Of a stretch of 64,000 bases of DNA, positions 13,506 through 25,642 are shown piece by piece; positions within the stretch are counted from its first letter, which is position 1; every line of letters begins with the position of its first letter. This stretch comes from Crotophaga sulcirostris (Eukaryota > Chordata > Aves > Cuculiformes > Crotophagidae): contig VYZB01000036.1 in NCBI GenBank assembly GCA_013397455.1, positions 717,366 through 781,365 on the forward strand, written 5' to 3'. The notes under the pieces were generated by a model that saw nothing but the letters and a program-made list of their open reading frames with translations, ran no database searches and was not told the origin of the DNA. Made by a program: the position numbers and the translations under genes.

Positions 13506-15109
13506 CAGAAGTGCATGTATAAGGAAATCATGGGATGGAATTAGTCTGTAAAGGGTTGTACCAACAATAAAATCACAGTTCCTTATGGACAGCAGCAGTT
13601 TCAGAGCAATAAGAAATCCCCATGCAGATATTCACCTATATTTGCTCATATTATGTCAGAAGAGTTGCAGATGTAAGAAGATGAGTATTTCTGCAGTGTA
13701 TTTGTGTGCTGTTTCCACCACTCTAATCCACCACATCCATTCTACTGTAATTAAATGTCCTGCATATATAGAGCACTCCTTACTATGTCCTTTGGGTTTT
13801 TTAAGAGGAATTATTTCAGTTTGTCCTTTCGGGGAAATCTTAAAATATTTGAAGTAGTAATTACAGAATGCCAGAATTAATTTTTCTCCAATAATTATGT
13901 GTCTGACAATCCCAAGCAGTTAACTCATTCATTAAAATTCAATAATGATTTCTCCTATGGCTTTCACTAGCAGTAATGACATACATCATTATGCATCGCT
14001 AATTTCCATGAAGAACAACGAAGCACTATTTTATTGGCATCTAGAATTACTCCACTATACTATGCTGTATTCTTTTTATGAGATGATGAAAGAAAAGGTT
14101 GAGCAGTCTGGGTTAAAGTTATTTTTTTCCATGCCTTACAATGTTTTGCTATGTTGGCAAAGTGTTAAATAGACACTCTGAATATTTATAAACTGTTTTA
14201 ACCATTGCATCATAATTGGGAGGGGTGTGAAAGCCCTTAGTTCCTCTTAAGGTTCTTAGCTGTTAAATTCTTGGGCAATTTGTACATTATAAATAAAATT
14301 TAAGGATAATCAGTCTTCAGCTTAAAATTATCTGGAATGACTTAAGTATTTGAAAGTTTTTTGTTCCTGTTTAAAAATTACTTGGTTATTCAACTCTTAT
14401 TACTTCTTTCAGAGATTTCTAGGGCACACTGTGAACAAACATAACTCCTATGAATACATTGTGTTTTGGAACTTATCAGAAGTGGCTCAGTCATTCTCAA
14501 GAGTGTTGCAAAATTGAATTTTCCACCCTAGGTTGAGGGATCAGGTCACTAAGTTAGTCCTGCCAGGGGAAAAGAAGCAGTAGAGGAATGGAGCAGAACG
14601 GGATCAGAGGGAGAAGGAGGGCTGTCCTCGTAAGCTGGTAGTGCATATTCAATGCAGTGCAATATATAGTCATGAAGTAGATAGCAACTATGTAAGGAAC
14701 GGGTTAATCTCCTTCACCCACATTGCTTTCACCTCCATCAACAGCAGAGCCCTCACAGCACAAACAATGTGAGAGACAGGCACTTTTCTATGTGCTGTTA
14801 CCCAAAGCAAGCACTTATTTTGCCTACTCTTGCACCTAGGCTAGATCAGACACTTTTGTCTATTTGGGTTGGATTTTTTTGCTTGTTGGATTTTTTGGTC
14901 CTTGCGCTGTGCACAAGCATCAGTATTCAGATTAGTTTTTTATTTCTGCTCCTGCTGACAGTGGTGGAAATCTTTGCCAATAGGCAGTGTTTCCACCACT
15001 GTACAGTCTGTGAAAGCACAGGCTCTATCCCACACACAGCACAGTGTACAGACCCAGGATACCAATCTATTGCTACAATTATAACACTGTAACTAAGAGC
15101 ATAAATGGT
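13506..15109. other. Anonymous non-coding stretch
   Basis: No gene or transposon is recognised. Chance open frames on the plus strand (13585-13857, 13945-14172, 14769-15092) lack domains, splice context or composition change. Confidence 0.5.
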
Positions 15110-15440
15110 TTACTGGCCTATTTGCTGTCATAAATTATGCAGGATTTGGCACACAATACATTTAATTATTTAGCTAATAGATTAATTCCCTAATGGAATC
15201 ACAAAGAGGATTATGAATGTTCAGAATTCTTTTCCTTTTCTGCCTAGTCAAGACAGATCAAGTCATCCTTTTAAGTGTATTCTGCTTCTGTTAGGCATTT
15301 AGGTCAAAGCAATTGTTTACTTTATATGCCTGTAATTATTATGAAATATGCTGAATTGCTAGCCACATTTCCCACGGCCAGGAACCAAAGGCCAAATTCA
15401 TTGCCTTTGCCTGCAAAGACATTACCCCAGGGTAAATTGT
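15110..15440. promoter_or_regulatory. Possible conserved regulatory element (motif cluster)
   Basis: The stretch is dense in developmental transcription-factor core words. TAATTA/ATTTA/TTAAT homeobox-like cores run through 15160-15195, a forkhead-like TGTTTAC lies at 15314-15320, and a TGTAATTATTATG run at about 15331-15343 is followed by ATGCTGAATTGCTAGCC. Such motifs are also expected by chance in AT-rich DNA. The call rests only on local density and low simple-repeat content, and conservation cannot be seen from one sequence. Confidence 0.2.
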
Positions 15441-17525
15441 ACCTATTATGAGGCAGTCCTATTTAAACTGAGTAAGAATGACAACCTACAGCACAACAGA
15501 CACAGATGTGTATTCCTTAAGGATGCATCAGTAGTCTGGTTTCCTAACTGAGACATGAAAGCATCCAAATTACCATTCTACAAAAGCTATGTTTGAACTG
15601 TTTTCAGCAGATTGCTCATTGGAATCAGGGCAGGTTAAAAGATGTTTCATGAATCGCTGAGATCTAGTTTCCTCAGTTGGCACTAAGGAAATTTTTAGCT
15701 TCAAAACAACATGTTAGATCAGGAAACCCAAGAATAAACTAAACATTCTGGTCTAATTTTGTGTTCTTTGAGAACTAGAAACAGAGTTTTGAATATTAAT
15801 ATTCTGGATTAAAATAATTGGGGGTCCTATTCGCATCACATGAATGTTCGTTTCAACAGTGTTCAGGCAGGATATATCTAACTAGAGCAAATTGTTTCTG
15901 CAGGTCTAAAACGGTAGAGGCATACAAGGTTCAACACAAAAAGACCTTGAGACTGTGCCTGTAATTCTTTTTATTTGACAAATTAAGAAAATCAACTACA
16001 ATCACCTTCAGAATCATTCCCTTCTGAGTTGAAATACAGCTGCATATGATGCTGTCAATGTTCAAAGCAATTCCACAGATCATTTTCTGAAAGACTGTTG
16101 AGGATCTCTGACATTTTTGCTTTCACATCTTCTACTGACAAAAAAGGAGTTACTTTGAACTCTGACTTTATCTTTAGAAAGAGAGCTCCAGGTCTGGTGA
16201 ATGGAGTGGGTGCTCAAGAACAGTCATGTTATTATTAGCTAAAAACTGCTTCACAGACAAAGCATTCTGGGCTGACACACATAAATGTTTTCAGACCCAG
16301 AGTAAGAAAACATCTCGGTTTGGACATACATCCACTCATACTGAGTGATCGAGTTGAGCTTTGTCTCACTGTGACAGGTTAAAACATGTTCTATAACCAT
16401 CTCTTTGTCTCCCCCCCTCCTACCCTTGGTTCCTGAGCTAGGCGTTAGTCTCATTTTTTTTGTGTGTGTGTAGGACTTTGTATATGATTGGATTAAAAAT
16501 CCAGGGTAATTATTTCTTCGATACAGTTTTCATCATTATCCATATAACAAAAATGCATTTCCACTTTTGTTACGAAAGTCAGGATATTCAGTCTTTTCAT
16601 TTCTTATTAACTGTGTGCTCAATGTAAAAATAAGCTGTTTCAAAGACAGCCCTTGTCACTTTCATTCATCTGGCTCTTTTTGCTACAAGTCTAGGAAAAA
16701 GTAAGTTGATAAGTTGCTTGTTGTAATGTCATTTAAACAGAAAAAAGACCTTGTGTATTTCCAGAGGCAAAAAATAATCAACTTTTAACTTATTGTTCAA
16801 TACATACACTAATATCCCAGGAAGTACCACAAGCTAACACACTAGCAGAAAGCTCTTCGTTAAAGACTAGCTCGCTGCTATGTCACAGATCAGTGTAGTC
16901 TTGGCTATACTTGGCTGAATCTAGAATACATAACTATTACCCTCTGTAGCAATTTTTCTAAAAGTGACTGTTCTTTCTGTGTACACTACCAGCAGCAGAA
17001 TACCTAATCACCTTTATAGTTCTGGAGTGCTACCACTGTACAGCTGGCATGTATACTATCGAGGCAAGAGTGTTCCAGGTACTTGTCTATAGAGTAAACT
17101 GGGCAATACATAAAGATATGGAGATAGGATCACTTTTAAAACCCTAAGACATCAGGTATATGTCTAAAGTGCTGAAAAGTATTAGAAGGTGTGAACTAAA
17201 CCCAGAATAATCTGAGTTACGCTTTCCTCTGTCAATGGAAAATGCTGTTCGTTAATTCCTTGACAGGATGTTCTCATCAGGATGGATTCCAAAGCACATT
17301 TTCTGACTGAGAGTAAATATCACTGCCAGTCATATTTTTTTTTCTACCTATACAATAATTCTCCTTTTTGGCTACTCCCCATCCCACGGTCCACACCCCT
17401 ACCCCCACAGACACCCCAAATTAAAAGATATATTTTTTTGTTTGGTTTGGGATTTTCTTCACAACAGAAATTAAATACTAGTATCTGATTTTATGTTGGG
17501 AAAGATAAAACAAAACCAACAAACT
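15441..17525. other. Anonymous non-coding stretch
   Basis: No gene, RNA or transposon is recognised. A C-run (CCCCCCCTCC) near 16411-16420 and a short TG run near 16460-16472 are the only low-complexity sites. Confidence 0.5.
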
Positions 17526-17576
17526 CAAACTATCTAACTAAACTAACTATTTAAACTATCTAACTAACTAACTAAA
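17526..17576 (+). repeat. Imperfect (CTAA)n minisatellite
   Basis: Units of CTAA and CTAT recur through this stretch (AACTATCTAACTAAACTAAC and further copies), ending in three clean CTAA units. The interruptions point to an old tetranucleotide microsatellite that has partly decayed. Confidence 0.8.
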
Positions 17577-20260
17577 GCAGACACTTCCCATGAAAAATTC
17601 TGTTTTTTAAAACCAGAATATCTTGAAAAAGATTTCAATAGAAAGTTCCTGACTAAATCTACCATGGAAGTTGAACAGCGTAAGTGAATGTAGGTAGCTT
17701 GCAGGGGCGAACAAATCGGTACACTTTCCTCACTTCTGAGTGTGGCTGTGTTAGATAATCTTAGGGAATACAGAAGAACATGAAGATGTTGAAATTTACA
17801 GAATGTTACACAGAACAATAGCAGAATAATTCATACCAAATTCCTCTAGTACCTACTGTACTGAGCTCTGAATTCAGCCAACAGGTGGCTAAACATATTT
17901 TTATTTAACATAAAGTACGTTTAACCATTCAGCACACAACATTCCTTTCACATAATATAAGCCTTTTTATCATTCTTCTTAAAAGACCTCTAGAAAGTAA
18001 ATTGTAATCCGGGCTAGAGAGTCACTTAAAGATAGCAGAGCAATTTTACAAACAAGGGAGTTACACAAGGTACTCTCTTCAAGCATTCTGAAATTTATTG
18101 AACTGTGTTTTTGGTTCAGTAGATCACCTTGAACTTCAGTGACTTTGGAAATTCTAAAGAATCAATATTTGCAAAGACATGAATTTGCTCTCAAACAATG
18201 ACTGAGATGCAGGCACATCTATAAAATCCAAGGATGCTTCACTGATCTTTTGTCAAAAAGAGATATCAACACTCACATTCTTTCGCCAAAGTTCTTTAAA
18301 ACTTTAACTGAATGGTGAATGATTTAAAATACCTTTGTCATTTAATTTGAAACTGAAGGAAAAATGCCACAGGAGAGAAAATATTGTTTATACACGAGAT
18401 GAGGAAAAACAGGGTATGAAAGTTGGTGAAAGTGATAGCAGATATAGACAGATCTATTTAGAATCCCAAAACCAGTAGACTCAAAACACTGCATTAAATA
18501 CTCTGTTTTGCATTGAACATCGTTGATTTATTTACCTTTACAGCTTTCTGTAATGTCATGTTCTTCATGATGTGGCTTTCTGCTACTCTGAAGCTTTTAG
18601 TGCTTTTTGCACCTTTATTGAATGAGAAAGGCAGCAAGACACATTTTGTGACAGTACCAATTAAAGCTTCTCCCTGAAGAGTTTAGCTGGAAAAACTGTT
18701 GATCAACAGCCTGATGTAGGATACAAAAGGCATATGTCACCTGCCTGCAGCCACCCTTGTTGATGCAAAATGACAGTGAGGAGGTTCTTCCGTTACCACA
18801 TTAGTCATGAAGTGAGTTCTGAAGCGCTCTTAAAGTTCTGACAGAACGCACTTGTATACTATCTTCCAGGTTTGTCCTCATTGTTAAAAGAGCTGCGGAT
18901 TCCTGCATCAGAGCTCCTCACGAGTGTTGACTATCCCAGGATTAGAATGCCAGGAGAAGACAGCCATTCTCATACTATTATGAGTCAAACATCCAGAGTT
19001 CAGCTCTATTTTCTCACCTGATGCAGACAAGTTTATCTGACAGCAAGACAAAAGGTAGCTCATCTCCATTATGATTTTTGGTTCCTGTGTGTTAAAAGAG
19101 ACTCAAATCACAGTCCCAAATGCAGCCACTTCTGAGATTTGTGGATGTCTAACTCTGGACTCAGAACACACCCTGATACATACTTTTGACATTCCCCCCA
19201 CCCTTTGTTAGTCTAAGGGTTAGAAGCAAGATGTGACAAGGCTAAGAATGAAACTGCCTAATTTACTATGATTTTTGTACACATTTCAGCCATGTATAGA
19301 TGTCCCAAAGCGACTCAAGTAAGACATGAATCTTGATAACCTTCTGATCTTTTCCAGGGAAAAAGAGGAGTAAAGCAATTTCATTCCCAGAGATATTTAT
19401 GATATATGAAGAAAAGAAGAAAGAATGAAAAATATTAAATACTACCCATGTCTGAGCTGTATAGAGGCTGTACAATCAGGTGAACTCTCCAGACAACACT
19501 TCTTATATTTACGGGCAGCTTGCAATCAGCCTGAAATCTGGCAACTATAAATCCCATCTGCCCTTGTGGCAGGTAAAATTGGTGCATTTCCAGGCAGAAC
19601 ATCAAGAGCACTTCTGCATAGTCCTCCATGGCCATCTCCTCTGTGCAACTCTGTAGCAGCAGTCTCCACAGCTGTTCCAAATCTATCTCTGTACAGGAAA
19701 TAAAATTGCTTTCCTCTGTGCTCTAACGCTCCTGATTTATCTTCAGTATTCTTCCAGGGACACTCCAGCTGGGTCAGCTTAAAGCCAGCCCTGCAGTCTA
19801 CCTTGCAGAAAGATAATGCAGACGGGAAACAAATATTACTTTGAGGCAGTCCTCAGCATAGCTGCTGTATTGTATGGACACAGCCACAGTCTAGCCTGAA
19901 ACCGTGGACGAAGTGGACGCTGTTGTGGTTGAAAAGCACAATGTAGAATAAACACCAAACTGGTGGCTATAACATTCCTTGGTGTGCTGTAGACTGAGGT
20001 GTGCCTACAGGAAAGTTTCTGTAATACAAGCAGCATTGGACTGTGAGCTGCTTCAATTCAACCAACCCTGAGCAAGTCAGATTTTGAAGGACATGGGTAG
20101 TAATTAGATTTCCGACTCATTTTTTTTTAAAACCTAAGTTAAATTTAAATCTAATCTTTTAACCCTGGGCTCCTTCTAAGGACAATCGTGTGTAGTAAGC
20201 ATACGTCTAAAATAGGCCAGAAAACTCTTTCCAGAGGTGCTTATCTCTCCTTGCCTAATT
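17577..20260. other. Anonymous non-coding stretch
   Basis: No gene or transposon is recognised. Minus-strand open frames at 17564-17818 and 19435-19680 have no domain, signal or splice context and are treated as chance. Confidence 0.5.
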
Positions 20261-20562
20261 CAGAATCATAGAACTATAGCATTATAGAATACTAAGTTGG
20301 AAGGGACCTCAAGGATCATCTCATCCAAACTTTCTTGGCAAAAACACAGTCTAGACAAGCTTGCCCGGCACCCTGTTCAGATGAATCTTAAAAGTGGGGA
20401 ATCCACCACTTCCCCAGGGAGATTATTCCAATGGTTGATTGTGCTCATTATGAAAAATTTTCCTGCTGTGTCCATTCGGAATCTCCCCAGGAAAAACTTG
20501 TACCTTTTACCCCTCCATCTTTTCTAAATGCACATACAGTTCTTAACAAGGAGATTTCTGAG
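20261..20562 (-). mobile_element. CR1 LINE 3' fragment, minus strand
   Basis: Read on the plus strand, it begins with the complement of the CR1 terminal repeat (CAGAATCATAGAACTATAGC). The complement of the CR1 3'UTR and the end of ORF2 follow ('gttggaagggacctcaaggatcatc', 'ggggaatccaccacttcccc' and 'attccaatgg' style blocks, all characteristic of one CR1 subfamily). Similarity to that family is clear up to about 20526 and weaker to about 20562. The copy is truncated at its 5' end, as usual. The frame at 20297-20527 is antisense to the element. It is immediately followed by a second CR1 in the opposite direction. Confidence 0.92.
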
Positions 20563-20965
20563 ATTAATTAAGATTTCTAATTGCTGTATTGATGGATGGA
20601 CTGTTCGGTGGATGAGGAATTGGTTTGATGGTCACATCCAGAGGGTATTAATCAATGTTTGGGTGTCCAGATGGAGATCAGTGACAACAGGTGTCCTTCA
20701 GGAGCTCTTACTGGGATCAGTACTGTTTAATATCTTCATCAATGATATAGATAGTGGGATTGAGTGCACCCTTAGCAAGTTTGCAGATGACACCAAGCTG
20801 AGTGGTGTGGTTGACATGTCTGAGGAACAGGATGCCATTCACAGGGACCTGGACAAGCTCAAGAAAGGGGCCCATGTGAATCTCACGAGGTTCAACAGGG
20901 CCAAGTGCAAGGTCCTGCACATGCGTTGGGGCAACCCACCCGTATCAATACAGGCTGGGGGATGA
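20528..20965 (+). pseudogene. CR1 ORF2 remnant (reverse transcriptase end)
   Basis: The frame encodes 145 residues. The first 20 or so come from the spacer between two CR1 copies and are unrelated. Residues about 21-145 match the palm and post-palm part of CR1 ORF2: WTVRWMRNWFDGH, then SVLFNIFINDIDSG at about 63-76 and the catalytic FADD box at 85-88. The CKVLHMRWGN region follows, and then a premature stop. The full protein needs the upstream endonuclease and the N-terminal RT half, both absent, so this is a dead fragment. It is not a host gene. Confidence 0.92.
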
Positions 20966-21608
20966 ATGGATTCAGAACAGCCCTACTGAGAAGGATTTGG
21001 GGTACTGGTGGATGAAAAGCTGGACATGAACAGATAATGTTTGCTCACAACTCAGAAAGCCAACCCTATCCCAGGCTGCATCAAAAGAAGCATGACCAGC
21101 AGGTCAAGGGAGGTGATTCTGTCCCTCTACTCTACTTTTGTGGAACCCCACCTGGAGTACTGCATTCATCTGTGGAGTCTTTTTGGACCTGTTGGAGCCA
21201 CAAAAATGATCAGAAGGATGGAACACTTCTCCTGTAAGGAAAGGCTGAGAGTTGGAACTTTTCAGTCTGGAGAAGAGAAGGCTCTAGGCACACCTTATTG
21301 CTGGTTTTGAATACTTACAGGGGGCTTACAAGAGAGATGGGGAGAAACTTCTTGGTCTTGTTGCGATAGGTCAAAGGGTAATGGTTTTAAACTAAGAGAG
21401 TAAACTCAGATTAGATATAGGAAGAATATTTTTACCATGAGGGTGGTGGAGCACTCAAACAGGTTGCTTACAGAGGTGGTAGAAGCCCTCTCCCTCTAAA
21501 CGTTCAAGGTCAGGTTAGATAGGACCGTGAGCAACCTGTTCTGGTTGAAGATGTCCCTGGTCACTGCAGGGGGCTGGACTAGATGACTATTCTATGATTC
21601 TGTGATTA
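20590..21608 (+). mobile_element. CR1 LINE, 1-kb 3' portion, plus strand
   Basis: This is a 5'-truncated CR1 running from inside the ORF2 reverse-transcriptase domain to the 3' terminal repeat (TATTCTATGATTCTGTGATT at about 21589-21608). The RT part is readable in the 20528-20965 frame: the SVLFNIFINDIDSG block is followed by the catalytic FADD box at 20780-20791, so both active-site aspartates survive. A stop at 20963-20965 and later frameshifts break the rest of ORF2. C-terminal protein similarity continues in other frames (21041-21310). It is a different CR1 subfamily from the adjacent minus-strand copy. Confidence 0.95.
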
Positions 21609-24600
21609 TTCTCCTTCTCAGTTATACAGTTTCTCTCAGGATTTATCTTGAAAAAGAAAAGCCAAAACCAGAAAACCTGCTCAGGCAATCTTAGGAAAAG
21701 CAGATGAAGTCAGGACAACAAAGGAAAATCCGTAGTATTCCTCAATGCTGGACATGCATGAAGGTTGATTTCCCACATGGCTTTGCTTCCAGCCTAGGAC
21801 TCTGATTCTGCAGAGTTTACCGGAATTTTATATTGAAATTCTGAATGTAGGGAATACGGTTACATCATATTCTTCCTCTGGTTACAACTGGGGAAAGTTG
21901 CACATATTGATATGAAGACATTTATTCCTCCTTTTCTCCCCTCCCCCCCAAACGCCCCAGATTACATCAAATTATGTAAAAACTTTGAGAATAATTGTGG
22001 TTGTTATTTTTATTATTTCTAACTTCAATGATTCCTTGTCAAACTAACCCAAAAAGGCTACTGAAAAAAGTAAAATGTTCCCTTTAACTGAAAAATCATC
22101 AGAATCAATGCATAAACTGAAGCCCAAGATAAATGTCATTGTCTTTTGTAACTTCTCTGCACAAGATGTCAGGCAGGCTTGTTCCCCGAGAAACACATGT
22201 GTCTACAGCGATGTGGGGTCCTGCTGATCCCTGTCATTCTAATGGAGCATTAAATCTGTTACTAAAGGGCATATATTACAAAGGCAACTGTAACATATTA
22301 TGAGGTTAATGATAATCTCTAAAGGCTAGACATTTACTTAGATAATAGAAACATCCTGTGTTACAATAATAAAGATTAAAAACATAAAATACAAGAAGCA
22401 TTTTGAAAGCACTATAGACACAACTGGCTTCAAGGCAGAAGCTAACCTGTAACTGAAGACAATTCCTTTTGTGTAGTTCTTCTATAATTCCTGTCTGCTG
22501 GAGAGCTTATTGTACTTTCATTCAAAATATCTGGCCCCAGCTCTACCACTGACAGTATATTGGCATAGAGAGGCAGAGAAGGTCTCTTACAACAAATGAT
22601 TTATAGATTTCTAATGGGGTATAGGAAAATGCGACTATTCAATAGATTGCAATCAAAATACATTCAACAAAAGCTATGTAGACTGTGAAAGAATAAGCAA
22701 AATATGATCATCCATATTCATGAAAACACATTAACCCACTTACCTGGAGTATTCAATTATTTCCCTATTTATGGATAATATGTGTGTTATAAGTGTCAGG
22801 ATCAATTTAAAAAGTGAGTAAATTGCCTTTTTATGTCCTGGTATTAAACAGTGTCCTGCATGCATAGTCGTCACTCCAAAATTGTTTAGTTTTCTCCAAT
22901 CATAAAAGCTTCAGCTATTCTATTACAGCATATGAATAGGAAAATGGAAAGCACAGGATACTATCAAGAAGTTAATGGCATAAATACAAATCATTCAGAA
23001 TAACAAACAAATGTTCAGAGATGCCTGAAGAGACTGGTATAGTCACAATCAGTTTGGCAGTGGTGGAGGGACAGAGGGTTTTTACCTATTGTATGTAGTA
23101 ATATATAGAGAGAGCAGACAGAGGTCAATACTTCTTTAGTGTTTATGAATTTGAATGAGCAAGACACATTTATATTGCTTTCTATTATACATCCAGGAAC
23201 TACTGGTTAAGCAGTACATTAATGATGTGAAATACCTTTCTATTAAAATATTTTGTGTAAAAAATTTGAAAAGAGAAAAAAACATGAAAACACCATAAGC
23301 ATGGAACCTAAAGAAAGTTGGCTTTGGCTGAATACTTACACTACTGGAAAGCTTTCATTTTTATGATATATTTCAAATAACTCAAACATTGTATTTACAA
23401 CCACCTTTACTATCCTGTGACACATCTGTTTGTCCATTATGCAGAAAACTCAATGCCAATTATAGACTACGTTTTGCTTTAATAAGTGAGGAAATAATTT
23501 TGGCAGCTACACTACTGATCCAAATAACATTAACTCTCCATGTCTCTGGCTGAATTTCCATGGAGGAGTGCACAGAACAATAGCAATGAAATGAGCTAAT
23601 CTTCCACGTAAATAGAAATGATTAGAAAATGTTCTGTCAAAATTGTGCTAATCAGAAAATGTCCTTTTTCACCTTATATGGAAATTTTCATATCATTTGA
23701 TTCCATTCCTCCACATTTTTCAAATCAAGAAGAAAAAAAAAGCGTGTGTGTGTAGATTTCTTGGGTTTAGTTAGTTGTGTGTTTTTTTCCTAAATAATAT
23801 TAATATTTGAATTTCCAATTGTTATTAAGAAATGCTGACAATTTTTTTTATGAACTATTTTTCCAAATAATACTGTGAAAATACTCTTTGTATTATTCCT
23901 GAAACTACACATCTCACTATAACTGGAAGGAAGTTATTAAAAAATTATTTTTATTTTCTCTTTCTTTTTGTATGAGAATGATTTTGAGTCTTTTACTAGA
24001 TAACGGACCCCAGAGGTAGATGACCTTTGTGAAGCAGGTTAAAAGGTTGGCATAGTCGTAGTTGAATATTCTGTTTTGGCAGCTTATTTACATGCTTAGT
24101 TTTCAGAGGTAAATTATTGATTATGCCAATGGTGGGGTTTTTTTAAGAATCAACCCCATGCTTTGCAAATCATACATAAGAAACAGTAGCCACATCCCTT
24201 TGTATTTCATTGTGAAGTCTTTGAGTGAGACTGCTTTTAATGTTTCATGAGACAGATAGTTTAAGAATGCTAATATTTTCCAAGGAACCAAAGAATGACT
24301 TGGTAATAAATTCTTTTATTGAAGTTACTACCAGCTAGTCATTGCACATTTTCTCTGAGTATAGCATGTGGGGAGACGTAATGCATAATAAAACTCAGAA
24401 TAAGGCCTTTTATAGAAGTAGATTTCTTTCTTTAATGGTATAACATTTCTGGGCAATCTGTAAATGCTTAAACACAAACACAGCTTAGAACAAGTCATAT
24501 GCTTACAGGATTTGGCTTTTCTCTCAGACAAGTTTTGCACTAGTGTACCCCACAACATTTAACCATTCCACAACAGATCAAGGCCCTCCTTTTTGTTTCA

Positions 24601-25642
24601 GATATGGTGATCTATGAGAAATTAAGAAAGTTTTCTTGATGAGGAGAGTCTTGTACCAGTAAAAACACTGTTACTTTAATGAAAACTGGAGCACCTGCCA
24701 GTAAAGGGAAGAGCTTAACCTGTCCTTCAGTGTCTAACATCAATTTCTTCCATTGGTGTGGACTTCTGCAGTTTATATAAACTAGTTCTGAGATCTGGAT
24801 GTAATTTATTTTTCTTGAAGCTTTTAACAGATCTATATCAATCTGCATAGGCTTTCATTCCCTGTCTGAAAGATAGGGATGATAATGTATGTGTTCAAAG
24901 ATAACCTTTGTGAAGGTATTTCGGTTATATAATATTCAGATTTTTAAATAACAATTATAGTCTACAACACAACAATTCTATCATATTGACTCTTTAAGAA
25001 TTATTTATTTTTCTGAGCTGAGACTCTTCTGAGTTCATGATGAATTTATTTTAGAAACTCCCACTATCAGAAAAAAGCAACAAACCAGTCAATTGAGACA
25101 GACATATCCCCTGAGAACCATTAAAGGAAGAAGACTTTTTTCTTTGCAGCTCACAGTAAAATAATCTCTTCCCTCCTGTGTCCTTTGCCACTGTATTTTT
25201 CTGGTTTTTTCTTGAGTATGAACATATAAAGGACAAGGATAATAGAGAATATAACAAAGGAAATGGATACACTGCCAAATGGTGGTTGGGGTATGGGATA
25301 CTTGTACCTACTCTGGGTTAAACTAACCACTTGCAGCAGCTAGCTGCAGCTGTCCACAAGTCAGACAGAGCTGAAATTTAAAATGCTTACTGTAATTTTG
25401 AATAACCTTTAAGATCTGTTCTGCTTTGGGGATGACCAGCACTGACATCTGAGCCATGATCAGCTCTCTCTTATTTGTGATCAGGGTACCCAGGAAAATG
25501 GCAGACCTATATACTATGACTATTACTATTTCCCACCCTACACAGATTGTCTCAGATCAGATCAGCTACAGCACCGCAGTTCCACAAATACTAAGAGATT
25601 AATTCAGCTACAGCCCTGTGGTGCTGTGTGGAGCCAGCTAAG
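21609..25642. other. Anonymous AT-rich stretch
   Basis: About 4 kb with no recognised gene or transposon. Simple-sequence sites are minor: C runs at about 21936-21946 and an A run followed by a short GT run near 23730-23752. Minus-strand open frames at 24328-24558, 24612-24848 and 25051-25278 look random. Confidence 0.5.

Noticed and set aside
20717..20920. Minus-strand frame opposite the CR1 reverse transcriptase
   Set aside because: It is a shadow of the plus-strand CR1 coding sequence.
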